The notes under the pieces: generated by a model
The model's database searches: none
What the model was told of the DNA's origin: nothing
The model's input: the letters and a program-made list of their open reading frames with translations, nothing else
Translations under genes and position numbers: made by a program
Assembly (NCBI RefSeq): GCF_030291075.1
Contig: NZ_CP127407.1
Location: 4,028,001-4,092,000 of the forward strand
Direction: 5' to 3'
Source: Stenotrophomonas sp. 57
Lineage (GTDB): Bacteria > Pseudomonadota > Gammaproteobacteria > Xanthomonadales > Xanthomonadaceae
DNA length: 64,000 nucleotides
Part shown: positions 1-11,287 of the stretch, piece after piece
Position numbering within the stretch: position 1 is the stretch's first letter
Layout: every line of letters starts with the position of its first letter

Positions 1-3
1 TGC

Positions 4-429
4 ATGTCCGCGCTTCCCACCCGTTCCCGACTCGCCCGCTGGGCGCCGCTGCTGGTTTCCGCCGGCCTGGCCGTGGGTGCCACGGTGGTGCTGCGCAACG
101 TCAACCCGTATATCGCCGGCAATCCGTTGCCGAGCTGCCCGCTGTACGCGCTGACCGGCCTGTACTGCCCGGGCTGTGGCAGCACGCGCTGCCTGTATTC
201 CCTGGTCCACTTCGACCTGCCAGGTGCGATGGCGATGAACCCGCTGCTGGTCATCAGCCTGCCGTTCCTGTTGTTGATGCTGCTGAACATCGCCGGCATC
301 CGTCCACGCGTGCTCGACCCACTGATGCGGGTACTGGCCAATCCCACGTTCTGGCTCTGGGTGCTGCCCGGGTATGCGCTGCTGCGCAACCTGCCGTGGG
401 CACCGTTTACCGCGCTGGCACCGATCTAG
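4..429 (+). CDS. DUF2752 family membrane protein
   Basis: Small 141-residue membrane protein with three hydrophobic stretches (about residues 13-31, 75-98 and 113-128). The cysteine motif CPGCGSTR at residues 55-62 is the hallmark of the DUF2752 family, and a further cysteine (C45) lies just before it. The biochemical role of the family is not established; the paired cysteines suggest metal binding or a redox role in the membrane, which is inference. The ATG at base 4 follows only three bases of window, so the ribosome binding site and any upstream partner gene are not visible. No gene follows on this strand for more than 500 bases. Confidence 0.8.
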   Translation: MSALPTRSRLARWAPLLVSAGLAVGATVVLRNVNPYIAGNPLPSCPLYALTGLYCPGCGSTRCLYSLVHFDLPGAMAMNPLLVISLPFLLLMLLNIAGIRPRVLDPLMRVLANPTFWLWVLPGYALLRNLPWAPFTALAPI

Positions 430-672
430 GATTCCAGCCAACGGCGCAGCCCCTCGTGGTGGGCGGCGTTTGAAGGCAGAAGCCTTGGGGTTGGCCGGGC
501 CGGATGGGGTTGCGGGGGACGCCGTGAATCCGTCCGTGGAGGCTTGGCCGCGGCATCCATGCCGCGGACACCCCCGCAACCCCATCCCGCCCGGCCACGG
601 ACAGTTTCCGTGTGCGTCCACCACGGAACAGAAAAAGAAGATCAAAAGCGAAAGCGGATCGCTTCGCTCCGC

Positions 673-720
673 ATCCACGCACGGCGTGGATCTACCGTGT
701 CGACCAAGGTCGACACCTAC
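673..720 (-). repeat. Two adjacent SMAG-like GTAG hairpins
   Basis: Read on the minus strand, two short palindromic units each begin with GTAG. One is GTAGGTGTCGACCTTGGTCG (its first 20 bases, from 720 down) and the other has GATCCACGC arms (695 down to 673). The GTAG start followed by a short GC-rich hairpin matches the SMAG elements described for S. maltophilia. They may act as transcript ends or RNA processing sites. Confidence 0.65.
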
Positions 721-765
721 CGGCAATCGCAGTTGACCCACCGTCACCGGGAAACTGTCGGGGGT

Positions 766-863
766 GGGGCGGTGTGGGGCTGCAGGACCGTTGGCGCCAT
801 GGATGGCGCCATCGAGCCCCCAAGGATGGGTTTACGGCGTGTCCTGCAGCCCCACACCGCCCC
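766..863. repeat. Perfect 23-bp inverted repeat enclosing a smaller palindrome
   Basis: The 23 bases at 766-788 are the exact reverse complement of 841-863. Between them lies a second palindrome (792-811, GGCGCCAT arms). The whole could fold as a cruciform or a long branched RNA hairpin. This fits a paired REP element (REPIN-like), but I do not recognise the family. Confidence 0.7.
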
Positions 864-888
864 GCCCAACCCTAAGCAATCCAGAGCC

Positions 889-921
<33 letters not shown>

Positions 922-957
922 TCTGCAGGTGCAGGGCTGCAAGCCCTGCCAAGACAC

Positions 958-1845
958 CTACGTCACCCAGCCTGCAATCACCAGCAGGGCGAGAATCGCC
1001 AGCCACAGCAGCAGCATCCGCCACACCAGGCTCATCGCATCGCGCAGGTCCGGCAGCCGCTGCCACACCGGCAACAGCCCCGCCTCGGTGTAATCGTGCG
1101 CGTCCTCGCGCAGTTCGGCGTTGACGCTGGCCCGCGCCACCGCGCCCAGGAACCCGATGTTGCCCGCCAGACGCTCGCCGTGCGCCTGGCGCCAGGCCTT
1201 CCACGCCGTATCGAAATTGCCGACCAGCGCCATCGAGAACGCCATCAGCTGCGCCACCGGCCACTCAACCCAACCGAGCAGGCGCTGCGCCAGCGCCAAC
1301 GGCTCCACCGGCACACGGGCACGCATCGGGCTTTCCGCCATCAGCGCCAGCAGCCGGTAACCGAGCGCACCGGCCGGGCCCAGCAACAGGAACCAGAACA
1401 ACACCGCGAACCAGCGCCGCAGTGCGTTGAGCACCGTCGCCTCGACCAGCGACGGAATGTCCGCGCGCAGGCTGCCGCCGGCCGACTGCAGGTTGCGCAC
1501 TGCAGCCTGCCGCGTCGCTGCATCGTCGGCATCGATGATGGCCTCGATATCTCGGTCCAGGTCACGCGGGCCCCAGCACCAGGCCAGCACCGCCACGCCC
1601 AGCAACAGCGACGGCAGGCCAAACAGCACGCCGCGCAGCAACCACGCCAGCAGCGCCATCAACAGCAGCGGCGGCAGCAATGCCAGGGCCACGCCTGCCG
1701 GGCCTTGCCAGACCTTGCCCCCGCGCGCGTCCAGCCAGCCCAACCAGCGCCGGAAGCCGTCGAAACGGCGCAGCGAGGCAGCAGCGGCCGGAGCGACATG
1801 GCCCAGGGCCAGTGCAACCAGCACGGCGGCCAGAGTGGTGAACAT
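958..1845 (-). CDS. ampE: AmpE-like inner membrane protein
   Basis: A 295-residue membrane protein of the AmpE family. Hydrophobic segments lie at the N-terminus, around residues 60-90 and 125-155, and at the extreme C-terminus. The stretch LFWFLLLGPAGALGYRLLAL corresponds to the conserved LFW...G...GYxxLR core of E. coli AmpE. AmpE is linked to beta-lactamase regulation through the ampDE operon, but here the neighbour upstream is nudC rather than ampD, so a second AmpE-like paralogue is possible. The ATG at 1845 is the only start that keeps the first hydrophobic segment. Family assignment is fairly secure; the role in beta-lactam signalling is inferred. Confidence 0.75.
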   Translation of the reverse strand: MFTTLAAVLVALALGHVAPAAAASLRRFDGFRRWLGWLDARGGKVWQGPAGVALALLPPLLLMALLAWLLRGVLFGLPSLLLGVAVLAWCWGPRDLDRDIEAIIDADDAATRQAAVRNLQSAGGSLRADIPSLVEATVLNALRRWFAVLFWFLLLGPAGALGYRLLALMAESPMRARVPVEPLALAQRLLGWVEWPVAQLMAFSMALVGNFDTAWKAWRQAHGERLAGNIGFLGAVARASVNAELREDAHDYTEAGLLPVWQRLPDLRDAMSLVWRMLLLWLAILALLVIAGWVT

Positions 1846-1979
1846 GGCGGGTCTCCCTACGAAACAGATCGCTCGGCGTCGCTACCTTACCTGTCGCAGC
1901 GACCCCCTCAGCGGTGAACCGGACTGTAACCCGGGCCGTGTTCAGGTGGCGGCAATACAGGCGCCATGGCCACCCCGGC

Positions 1980-2885
1980 TCAGCCCTTCTGCTGCCGGTA
2001 CCAGTGTTCGATCAGGCTGCGCGAAATCGAGATCGGCGGTGACAGGCGGATGCCCTGGCCGTCGTCCTCCACATCACGCGCCAGCGCTGCCCCCACCTCT
2101 TCGGCACTGAACCAGCGTGCATCTTCCAGTTCGCCATCCACGGTCGGCAGGTCGTCCTGCGCCTGTGCACGGAAGCCGACCATCAGCGCACCGGGGAACG
2201 GCCATGGCTGCGAACCGAGGTACTGGCAGGCGGTCACCCGCACCTTGCTCTCTTCGTGGACTTCCCGCACCACGGTCTGCTCGAAGGTCTCGCCCGGCTC
2301 GACAAACCCGGCCAGCACCGAATAGCGGCGCGGTGCCCAGTTCGACTGGCGGCCGAGCAGCAGCCGGCCCTGGTTCTCCACCGCCACGATCACCGCCGGG
2401 TCCACGCGCGGATAGTGTTCGGTGGAGCACTGCGCACAACGGCCCACGAAGCCACCCCGGGCGAAGGCCACCGCGCCCCCACACACGCCGCAGAAGCGGG
2501 TGCGGGAGTGCCAGTAGGACATGCCACGGGCGTAGCTGAAGGCGGTCGCGTCGGCCATCGTCCAGAGCAGCGCGGCTTGGCGCAGGTCGAGGCGGCGGGA
2601 TGCGGTGACGGTGACGTTGGTGGCTTCGACCGAGAACCACGCCTGCTCCCCGCGCAGGCCAAGGAAGATCGCGGCACCCGGGCCACCACCGATGTCGGCG
2701 CCGGTCAGCGCCAGCGGCTGATCGTCATCGCCGGTGAAGGCGCTGCCGTCCTGATCGAGCACGAGAATGCGCGCGCCCGGCCACAGGCGCGCCAGTGCAT
2801 CGGCATCTTCGCGCAGGGCATCGGCGCGCTCCAGCGGTTCGCCGACGAAGGCGAAACCGGAAAGCGGCGAAGGAGTATTGGGCAT
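1980..2885 (-). CDS. nudC: NAD+/NADH diphosphatase NudC (NAD-cap hydrolase family)
   Basis: 301-residue Nudix hydrolase that splits NAD(H) into NMN(H) and AMP; the family also removes NAD caps from RNA. A zinc ribbon is visible (C132, C135, C150, C153), then a Nudix box from about G193 (GFVEPGETFEQTVVREVHEE) and the NudC signature SQPWPFP at residues 225-231. The position after the box's EES is Lys, where a Gly is usual. The start at 2885 (MPNTPSPLSG) is chosen because the 28 upstream codons of the open frame do not resemble the family. The gene lies between the erpA cluster and the ampE-like gene on the same strand. Confidence 0.92.
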   Translation of the reverse strand: MPNTPSPLSGFAFVGEPLERADALREDADALARLWPGARILVLDQDGSAFTGDDDQPLALTGADIGGGPGAAIFLGLRGEQAWFSVEATNVTVTASRRLDLRQAALLWTMADATAFSYARGMSYWHSRTRFCGVCGGAVAFARGGFVGRCAQCSTEHYPRVDPAVIVAVENQGRLLLGRQSNWAPRRYSVLAGFVEPGETFEQTVVREVHEESKVRVTACQYLGSQPWPFPGALMVGFRAQAQDDLPTVDGELEDARWFSAEEVGAALARDVEDDGQGIRLSPPISISRSLIEHWYRQQKG

Positions 2886-3004
2886 CCGGCAAGCGTGCCG
2901 CCAATCGATGCGGGTGGCAAGCCGCAGGCTTTGCGGAAACTGTCTGTGGGTGTGGAGCCTGCTCCACACACCTTGTAGCGCGGGACGCAGGCCCTGCGCC
3001 CTGC

Positions 3005-3397
3005 CTACATGCTGAAGCTGCTGCCGCAGCCGCAGGTGGTCTTGGCGTTCGGGTTGCGGATCACGAACTGCGCACCGGTCAGACTCTCGGTGTAGTCCAC
3101 CTCGGCGCCCATCAGGTACTGCAGGCTCAGCGGGTCGACCAGCAGGGTCACCCCGCTGGTCTGTACCGCCAGGTCGTCCTCGGCACGGTTCTCGTCGAAC
3201 TCGAACCCGTACTGGAAGCCCGAACAGCCGCCGCCTTCGATGTACACACGCAGGGCCAGGTCGGTGTTGCCCTCTTCCTGGATCAGGGATTTGACCTTGG
3301 CGGCCGCCGACTCGGTGAAGTTCAGCGGGCGCTCCAGCGACTGGTAATCGGGCGCGGCGGCCGGGGTGGCGCCGGGCAGGGAGACTAGCGTGCTCAT
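3005..3397 (-). CDS. erpA: Iron-sulfur cluster insertion protein ErpA
   Basis: 130-residue A-type Fe-S carrier that passes clusters to apo-enzymes. The three invariant cysteines are in place: C58 in GGGCSGF, and C122 and C124 in the C-terminal TCGCGSSF. The start at 3397 gives a protein with the usual short N-terminal extension; a longer open frame upstream reads through sequence unlike the family. The gene is 31 bases downstream of the bactofilin gene and probably shares its transcript. Confidence 0.95.
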   Translation of the reverse strand: MSTLVSLPGATPAAAPDYQSLERPLNFTESAAAKVKSLIQEEGNTDLALRVYIEGGGCSGFQYGFEFDENRAEDDLAVQTSGVTLLVDPLSLQYLMGAEVDYTESLTGAQFVIRNPNAKTTCGCGSSFSM

Positions 3398-3428
3398 GCC
3401 GTCAGCATGGGGGCGCCGACGATGGCTT

Positions 3429-3893
3429 TCAAGCCATCGCCTCGGCCAGCTTGCGGCGCGCGGCGGTGTCGCCCTTGCCGGCATTGGCCTCATCGCCGTC
3501 CGGGGCTGGCAGTGCTGCCATCGGGGCGCTGGCGTGGATCAGGCGACCGTTCAGCTGGGCGCCCGCATTCATTTCCACCACCTGGTAATGGACGTTGCCG
3601 TTGACCCGCGCGCTCGGGGTCAGCTCGACCTTCTCGGTGGCATGCACGTCGCCGTCCAGGCGGCCACTGATGACCACCACCTGGGCGCGGATCTCGCCCT
3701 CGATCACGCCATGCTCGGCGACCGTCAGGGTCGCGCCACTGGCACCTTCGGCGGCGATCACCTTGCCGTGGATGCGGCCTTCCACATACAGCCCACCACT
3801 GAATTCCACATCGCCGCGGATCACCACCTGGTTGCCGATCAAGGCATCCACCACCAGCTGGCCGTCACGGTTGGATTTGCTGCTTCCGAACAT
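3429..3893 (-). CDS. Bactofilin (polymer-forming cytoskeletal protein)
   Basis: 154-residue bactofilin. The central part is a run of short beta-helix repeats with spaced glycines (for example [19 protein letters not shown]), flanked by polar tails with an alanine-rich C-terminus. Bactofilins form filaments that need no nucleotide and position cell-wall enzymes or polar structures. The start at 3893 follows the stop of the DUF6776 gene by four bases, implying coupled translation. The pairing with an anchored coiled-coil protein suggests the two act together at the membrane, which is inference. Confidence 0.92.
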   Translation of the reverse strand: MFGSSKSNRDGQLVVDALIGNQVVIRGDVEFSGGLYVEGRIHGKVIAAEGASGATLTVAEHGVIEGEIRAQVVVISGRLDGDVHATEKVELTPSARVNGNVHYQVVEMNAGAQLNGRLIHASAPMAALPAPDGDEANAGKGDTAARRKLAEAMA

Positions 3894-3897
3894 CTGC

Positions 3898-4641
3898 CTA
3901 CTCCCCTTTGGCGGCCGGCGCACCGGCCTGTTTCCAGTCGAATACCTGGGTGGTACCCCCCGTACCACTCCCCAATGTCACCCGCACGCGTTGCGGGGTG
4001 AAGTCAGCCGGCAGCATCACGCTGCCGGTGAGCTGCTGGAAGTACCGGAACGAGTAATCCTGTCCCGGCACCTTGCTGCGCTGGTGCAGATCATCCCAGC
4101 TGATCGTCGCCAGCTTGCCGTTCTTCACGCCTTCCACGCTGAAACGCATCTGCCCCTGGCTGATGGCACCGCGGTTGAGGTTCTGGGTCAGCACTGCGGT
4201 GTACTGCCAGGTGCCGGCCGCTTCCGGGCTGAACTCGATCGAATGGGTGTTCAGGCCCTTGCGCTGGCTGGTTGAACCGACCAGGCGCTCGTAGAAGGCC
4301 ACGTCGGCGCGCAGGCCGGCAATTTCCTCGTCGCGCTCGGCCAGCGAGGACTGCACCTCGGTATTGGCGGCGCGGCTGATGCGATCGGAAGCTTCCAGCG
4401 TGGCCTGCTTCTGGCGCAGTTCGGTCAGCTGCGCCTGCAGCGTCTCGGCACGCTTCTCGGCGGCCTGCAGGCGCTGGCCCTGGGCATCGCGCGGGGTGGC
4501 CATCCAGCAGCCACCGAGCACCGCCAGCACCAGGCTGAGCAGCCAGATGCCGCCGATCACCAGCAGGCGGCGGCGGTCGGCCGGCGGTTGTGGCGCGCCC
4601 GGCAGGCGGACCTGCACGCGCATGGGAGGACGGTTGGTCAT
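3898..4641 (-). CDS. DUF6776-like anchored coiled-coil protein
   Basis: 247 residues: a basic, proline-rich N-terminus, one membrane segment (about residues 25-45), a long charged coiled coil (about 50-115, rich in Glu, Gln and Ala) and a C-terminal beta-rich domain. This matches the uncharacterised DUF6776 family often found beside bactofilin genes. The start at 4641 is preferred over one 18 bases upstream because the second Met immediately precedes the basic leader. It heads the cluster DUF6776-bactofilin-erpA. A role as membrane partner of the bactofilin filament is plausible but not shown. Confidence 0.7.
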   Translation of the reverse strand: MTNRPPMRVQVRLPGAPQPPADRRRLLVIGGIWLLSLVLAVLGGCWMATPRDAQGQRLQAAEKRAETLQAQLTELRQKQATLEASDRISRAANTEVQSSLAERDEEIAGLRADVAFYERLVGSTSQRKGLNTHSIEFSPEAAGTWQYTAVLTQNLNRGAISQGQMRFSVEGVKNGKLATISWDDLHQRSKVPGQDYSFRYFQQLTGSVMLPADFTPQRVRVTLGSGTGGTTQVFDWKQAGAPAAKGE

Positions 4642-4820
4642 GGGTGGATTCCGGGGCATCGCGAGAGCGACACCGGTACGGCCCCTGTGGCAAACGACGG
4701 GCTAGTGTATGACAGGACGGGCAGGTTTCCTGCGCACTGGCCGGCCACGGTCTGTGGCGTTCAGGCACGCCATCGCCGATAGTGTGGCCCCCTGCACAGT
4801 TCCGTCGCCGGAGCACCGAC

Positions 4821-5438
4821 ATGACCGAAGCCCACCTGTTCGTGATCGGCATCCTGCTGGCCTGGCTGGCCGGCATCCGCGTCTACCTCACCGTGTTCGG
4901 TGTCGGTCTGGCCGGCCTGCTCGGCTGGGTCGACCTGCCCCCCGCCCTGCAGGCCACCGAATCGTGGTGGGTGCTGGGCACGTCTGCGGCACTGGCGGTG
5001 ACCGAATTCTTCGCCGACAAGATCCCCGGCGTGGACTCGGCCTGGGATCTGGTGCAGACCCTGGCACGCGTGCCTGCAGGTGCTTTCCTCGCCGCGGCCA
5101 CACTGTCGCCGGATGGCCAGCTCGGCACCGGTGCACTCGCCGCCGGTGCGGGTGTTGCGCTGGCCAGCCATGGCTTGAAAGCCGGCACCCGTGCCCTGCT
5201 CAACACGTCGCCGGAACCGGCCAGCAACTGGGTGGCCTCCGCCGCCGAAGACACCGTGGTGATCGGTGGCCTGGCCCTGGCCCTGGCACACCCGTGGATC
5301 GCACTGATCGTGGTGCTGGCCTGCAGCCTGGCCGGCGCATTGCTGGTGTGGCTGGTCTGGCGCGCCCTGTGGAAAGGCGTGCGCTGGCTGGCACGCACGG
5401 CGTCGCCCGACAGTCCACGCCAGCCCGGCACCGGTTGA
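4821..5438 (+). CDS. DUF4126 domain membrane protein
   Basis: 205-residue hydrophobic protein with about five membrane segments and the DUF4126 pattern: an N-terminal GIRVYLTVFGVGL-type helix, a conserved FFADKIPGVDSAWD stretch near residues 68-82, and a glycine/alanine-rich middle. The family has no proven function. The start at 4821 is supported by GGAG about ten bases upstream. It reads away from the DUF6776 gene, so the spacer at 4642-4820 should contain divergent promoters. Confidence 0.8.
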   Translation: MTEAHLFVIGILLAWLAGIRVYLTVFGVGLAGLLGWVDLPPALQATESWWVLGTSAALAVTEFFADKIPGVDSAWDLVQTLARVPAGAFLAAATLSPDGQLGTGALAAGAGVALASHGLKAGTRALLNTSPEPASNWVASAAEDTVVIGGLALALAHPWIALIVVLACSLAGALLVWLVWRALWKGVRWLARTASPDSPRQPGTG

Positions 5439-5482
5439 TCGCCGGGCTTGTCGCATAATGGACGCGAACACCAGGAGCACCG

Positions 5483-7369
5483 ATGGCCGCAAACGAATCC
5501 CCCGCGGGCGCCCGCCCGGGACGCGCTGAAACCCCTCCGGCCGATCATTGGCAACGCTGGAGCCCCAGCGTGGCGGACCCGTCCACGGCAGCACCGGTGG
5601 CAGCCGCGCCGCCGGCCGCCATCGATGCCCCCGCAGGAATCGGCAGCGCACCGCCGCCGGTGCCCGGCCCTTCCGTGCTGGCCGAGACCGGCAGCAATGA
5701 TCCGGCACCGGCGCCGTCCGATTCGCCGTACCGCGTGCTGATCGTCGAGGATGATCGCGCCCAGGCGCTGTTCGCGCAGAGCGTGCTGCACGGCGCCGGC
5801 ATGCAGGCGATCGTGCACAGCGATGCCGATGCTGCCTTGCAGGCCATCAGGGAACACCGACCCGACCTGATCCTGATGGACCTGCACCTGCCCGGCCTGG
5901 ATGGCATGCGCCTGACCGCGCTGATCCGCCAGCAGCCCGGCCTGCAGCTGCTGCCGATCGTGTTCCTCAGCGGCGACCCGGACCCGGAGCGCCAGTTCGA
6001 GGTGCTCGACAGTGGCGCCGACGATTACCTGAGCAAGCCGATCCGGCCACGCCACCTGATTGCCGCCGTGGCCAACCGCATCCGCCGCGCGCGCGCGCAG
6101 GCCGCAACCCTGCCCGGCGTTTCCAGCACCCCGGCCACCAGCAATCCGGAAACCGGGCTACCGACACGGCATCACGTGCTGCAGCAGCTCAACGCCGCGC
6201 TCGCCCACCGCGACCAGGGCGGCGTGCTGTTCGTCGAGATCTCCAGCGCACTGGGCCTGCGCGAGCGCTACGGCTATGCCGCCTTCGAGCGCCTGATGGT
6301 GCAGGCCGGGCAGCGCCTGGCCGAAGCCGGCCATCCGCACCTGCTGGCACGCCTGAACGACAACAGTTTCCTGCTGCTGGCGCGCGATGCCGACGAGGAC
6401 AGCCTGGAAGGCATCGCGGCGGCCCTGCGCGAGCAGCTGTCCTCGCGCGCCTTCGTGATCCGCGATGACGAGTCGGTGCACCTGCGCGGCGTGGTCGGCT
6501 ACGCGCCGCTGTCGTCCGGCTTCGACGATGCCAACAGCGCCCTGGAAGCGGTGGAGCGCACCACCCTGCAGGCACGCCTGCTGAGTGCCGGCGTGGCCGG
6601 CCACGTACACCGTGACGTGGTCAGCGAGCAGGAACACCTCGCGCTGCTGGAAGGCCAGCTGGAACTGGCCTACCAGCCGATCGTCGCCGTCGCCGGCGGC
6701 AACACCGCGCAGTACCAGCTGCTGCTGCGCCTTCGCCAGGCCGACGGCACCCTGCTGGCGGCCGGCCAGGTGATTCCGGCCGCGGAAGCCGCCGGGCGCA
6801 TTGCCGATCTCGACCAGCAGGTCATGGACCACGCATTGGGCCTGCTGGACCTGTACCGGCACGCGACACAGCCGCTGAACCTGTTCGTCTCGCAGTCGCT
6901 GCGCACGCTGCAGCGCGATGCCTTCGCCGACTGGCTGCTGGAATCACTGCAGCAGCGCGACCTGCCCGGCAGCGCGCTGGTGATCGACGTGCGCCTGCCC
7001 GACGCACTGATCCACGCCGTGCCGCTGCAGCAGTTCTGCCAGCGCATGGCAGGGGCCGGTGTGCGCTTCTGCCTGAGCCAGTTCGAGCCCGGTGGCGAAG
7101 CCGATGCCCTGCTCACCCAGCTGCCGTTGTCATTCGTACGCATGGCCGCGCGCTTCTCCAGCAGCCATTCCAATCCGGCCACGCGCGAGGAGCTGCGCCG
7201 GGCGATTGAACGGGCACATGCGGCTGGTCAGCAGATCATCGGCCAGCAGATCGAAGATCCGCAGGCCGCCGCCGCGATGTGGGTGGGCGGTGTCGACTAC
7301 ATCCAGGGCAACATGGTGCAGTCGGCCGGCAGCGACCTGAACTTCGACTTCCACAACGCGGTGCTCTGA
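5483..7369 (+). CDS. Receiver protein with degenerate GGDEF and EAL domains (FimX-like)
   Basis: 628 residues. A Pro/Ala-rich tail (1-80) is followed by a response-regulator receiver domain (about 83-200; acidic pair E89/D90/D91, phosphorylation site D133, K185). A GGDEF-like domain (about 225-370) has NDNSF (292-296) where GGDEF should be. An EAL-like domain (about 385-620) has YQLLLRL where YEALLRW is expected, and it lacks the usual acidic metal ligands. It is therefore unlikely to make or break cyclic di-GMP and more likely binds it, as FimX-type proteins do. The stop is one base from the GTG start of the hybrid kinase, so the two are co-translated and probably act in one pathway. Confidence 0.85.
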   Translation: MAANESPAGARPGRAETPPADHWQRWSPSVADPSTAAPVAAAPPAAIDAPAGIGSAPPPVPGPSVLAETGSNDPAPAPSDSPYRVLIVEDDRAQALFAQSVLHGAGMQAIVHSDADAALQAIREHRPDLILMDLHLPGLDGMRLTALIRQQPGLQLLPIVFLSGDPDPERQFEVLDSGADDYLSKPIRPRHLIAAVANRIRRARAQAATLPGVSSTPATSNPETGLPTRHHVLQQLNAALAHRDQGGVLFVEISSALGLRERYGYAAFERLMVQAGQRLAEAGHPHLLARLNDNSFLLLARDADEDSLEGIAAALREQLSSRAFVIRDDESVHLRGVVGYAPLSSGFDDANSALEAVERTTLQARLLSAGVAGHVHRDVVSEQEHLALLEGQLELAYQPIVAVAGGNTAQYQLLLRLRQADGTLLAAGQVIPAAEAAGRIADLDQQVMDHALGLLDLYRHATQPLNLFVSQSLRTLQRDAFADWLLESLQQRDLPGSALVIDVRLPDALIHAVPLQQFCQRMAGAGVRFCLSQFEPGGEADALLTQLPLSFVRMAARFSSSHSNPATREELRRAIERAHAAGQQIIGQQIEDPQAAAAMWVGGVDYIQGNMVQSAGSDLNFDFHNAVL

Positions 7370-7370
7370 C

Positions 7371-9617
<2,247 letters not shown>

Positions 9618-9618
9618 A

Positions 9619-10089
9619 TTACTCTTCCAGCTTGCTCAGCAGGTACTTCGGTTCGCCGATGCGCTCGATCAGGTCCAGCTGGGTTTCCAGCCAGTCGATG
9701 TGCTCTTCTTCCGAATCGAGGATCTTCACGAACAGCTGGCGGCTGACGTAGTCACCGACCGAATCGGAATAGGCCACGGCCTCGCGCAGGGTGACCACGC
9801 CATCCCGTTCCAGCGACAGGTCGCACTGCAGGATCTCGGTCGGGTTTTCACCGATGCGCAGCTTGCCCAGCGCCTGGAAATTCGGCAGGCCTTCGAGGAA
9901 CAGGATGCGGTCGGCGAGCATGTCGGCATGCTTCATCTCGTCTATCGATTCCTTGTACTCGTGTTCGGCCAGTTCCTTGATGCCCCAGTTCTTCAGCATC
10001 TTGGCGTGCAGGAAGTACTGGTTGATCGCGGTCAGCTCGTTGTAGAGGACCTTGTTGAGAAATTCGATGACCTTGGTGTCGCCCTTCAT
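9619..10089 (-). CDS. bfr: Bacterioferritin
   Basis: 156-residue haem-containing ferritin that oxidises and stores iron in a 24-subunit cage. All dinuclear ferroxidase ligands are present (E18, E51, H54, E94, E127, H130), as is the haem ligand M52. The start at 10089 is fixed by alignment of these positions; an upstream in-frame start would add 11 unrelated residues. The gene lies 138 bases downstream of bfd on the same strand, the usual storage and release partner pair. It converges on the hybrid kinase gene with a one-base gap, so no separate terminator fits between them. Confidence 0.95.
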   Translation of the reverse strand: MKGDTKVIEFLNKVLYNELTAINQYFLHAKMLKNWGIKELAEHEYKESIDEMKHADMLADRILFLEGLPNFQALGKLRIGENPTEILQCDLSLERDGVVTLREAVAYSDSVGDYVSRQLFVKILDSEEEHIDWLETQLDLIERIGEPKYLLSKLEE

Positions 10090-10227
10090 GGGGATGCTCC
10101 TGCACGCTGAAAACGCAGGCACTTTAGCGCCTTGCGTGCAGCCGTGAAGGAACGCGAATCGTGCGCATTGGCCAGTGCGGCCAGCAGTGAAGGACGAGGA
10201 AGCGGCGTCAACGCGCCGCGAAAAAGA

Positions 10228-10437
10228 TCAGGCGACCTGGGCCAGGCCGAGTACCGGCAGGGGCAGATCGTGGGTGGCACGTGCCTTGGCCAGCAGATCG
10301 CCGGCCATTTCCAGGCAGGAACCGCAGGTGGCGCCACAGCCGGTACGCATGGTCAGTTCGGCCACCGTGCTGACGCCATGTCTGGCGGCTTCGCGGATCT
10401 GGTGGTCGGTGACTCCGTTGCAGATGCAGACGTACAC
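10228..10437 (-). CDS. bfd: Bacterioferritin-associated ferredoxin Bfd
   Basis: 69-residue [2Fe-2S] ferredoxin that reduces bacterioferritin to release iron. The cluster cysteines C4, C6, C38 and C41 are in the Bfd pattern (VYVCICNG and CGATCGSC). The GTG at 10437 is chosen because family members begin with MYVCICNG. An in-frame ATG at 10512 would add 25 unrelated residues and would lie inside the inverted repeat at 10493-10530, which looks like a regulatory site. The GTG has no strong ribosome binding site, whereas the ATG has a weak AGG, so the start remains uncertain. Confidence 0.85.
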   Translation of the reverse strand: MYVCICNGVTDHQIREAARHGVSTVAELTMRTGCGATCGSCLEMAGDLLAKARATHDLPLPVLGLAQVA

Positions 10438-10492
10438 AGGCGGGAACCGGGATGACAGGCCAGAAGCGGCCTGTTGGGTATTCCAATGGAAA

Positions 10493-10530
10493 CGAGAATG
10501 GTTGTCAATCATAGACCTGAACCATTCTCG
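10493..10530. promoter_or_regulatory. Inverted repeat upstream of bfd, Fur-like half sites
   Basis: Perfect 11-bp inverted repeat CGAGAATGGTT (10493-10503) and AACCATTCTCG (10520-10530) with a 16-base spacer. Each arm matches 8 of 10 bases of a Fur-box half (GATAATGATT). Iron control of bfd is usual in other bacteria, so an iron-responsive operator is likely. A hairpin ending the rppH transcript is the alternative. Confidence 0.5.
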
Positions 10531-10545
10531 ATACCGTTCAGCCGG

Positions 10546-11166
10546 TCAGCTCGCCGGGCCGTCGCCCGTCGCCTTCTTCGGCCAGTAGCCGCGGGTGCGC
10601 GGGCGCTTGCGCGGGCGGTCATGGCCGGCGGTGTGGCCCGGCATCCAGGCCTCGGCGGCACTCTTGGGCATGGCGGTCACCCCCTGCCCGGCCACCCCGC
10701 GCGCCAGCGGCGCCAGATGTCGCAAGGCACGCGCGTAGACGCCGCGCTTGAACATCACCACGTGCTCCACCGGGTACCAGAAGTCCACCCAGCGCCAGTG
10801 GTCGAACTCGGGAGAGTCGGTGTGGTCCAGCTTCACGTGGGATTCGTCGCCGGTCAGGCGCAGCAGGAACCAGACCTGCTTCTGGCCGATGCAGACCTGC
10901 CGCTCGTTGCGGCGGATGGCCCGCGCCGGCAGCTTGTAGCGCAGCCAGCCGGGCGTTGCCCCGAGCACTTCCACATGCTCAGGCAGCAGGCCGGTCTCTT
11001 CCTGCAGTTCACGATACATGGCCTCGACAGGCGTCTCGTCGGTGTTCATGCCTCCCTGCGGGAACTGCCAACCATCCCGGCGCACGCGTCGTGCCCAGAA
11101 CACCTGGCCGTCCTGCCGCATCAGCACGATGCCGACGTTCGGTCGATAGCCGTCCGGATCGATCAC
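10546..11166 (-). CDS. rppH: RNA pyrophosphohydrolase RppH
   Basis: 206-residue Nudix enzyme that converts 5'-triphosphate or diphosphate RNA ends to monophosphate and so starts mRNA decay. The N-terminus ([17 protein letters not shown]) and the Nudix box from G38 ([20 protein letters not shown]) are characteristic. The C-terminal 40 residues are basic and Arg/Lys/Pro-rich, longer than in E. coli RppH, and may bind RNA. The gene reads away from tRNA-Met and toward bfd. Confidence 0.95.
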   Translation of the reverse strand: MIDPDGYRPNVGIVLMRQDGQVFWARRVRRDGWQFPQGGMNTDETPVEAMYRELQEETGLLPEHVEVLGATPGWLRYKLPARAIRRNERQVCIGQKQVWFLLRLTGDESHVKLDHTDSPEFDHWRWVDFWYPVEHVVMFKRGVYARALRHLAPLARGVAGQGVTAMPKSAAEAWMPGHTAGHDRPRKRPRTRGYWPKKATGDGPAS

Positions 11167-11244
11167 GATGCGGACTCCTAAGAAAATCTACTGGTCGGGA
11201 CTATCCCATGCCCTCTGTCGGCCCACAAGCGCGATACAAAAGTG

Positions 11245-11273
11245 TTGACAGGGGCGATACACATCCGCAGAAT
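11245..11273 (+). promoter_or_regulatory. Promoter of tRNA-Met
   Basis: TTGACA at 11245-11250 and CAGAAT at 11268-11273 are separated by 17 bases and end 14 bases before the tRNA. This is a near-consensus housekeeping promoter. Before island insertion it probably also served the tRNA-Gln now found at 22778. Confidence 0.7.
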
Positions 11274-11287
11274 AGCGGGCTCACCAA

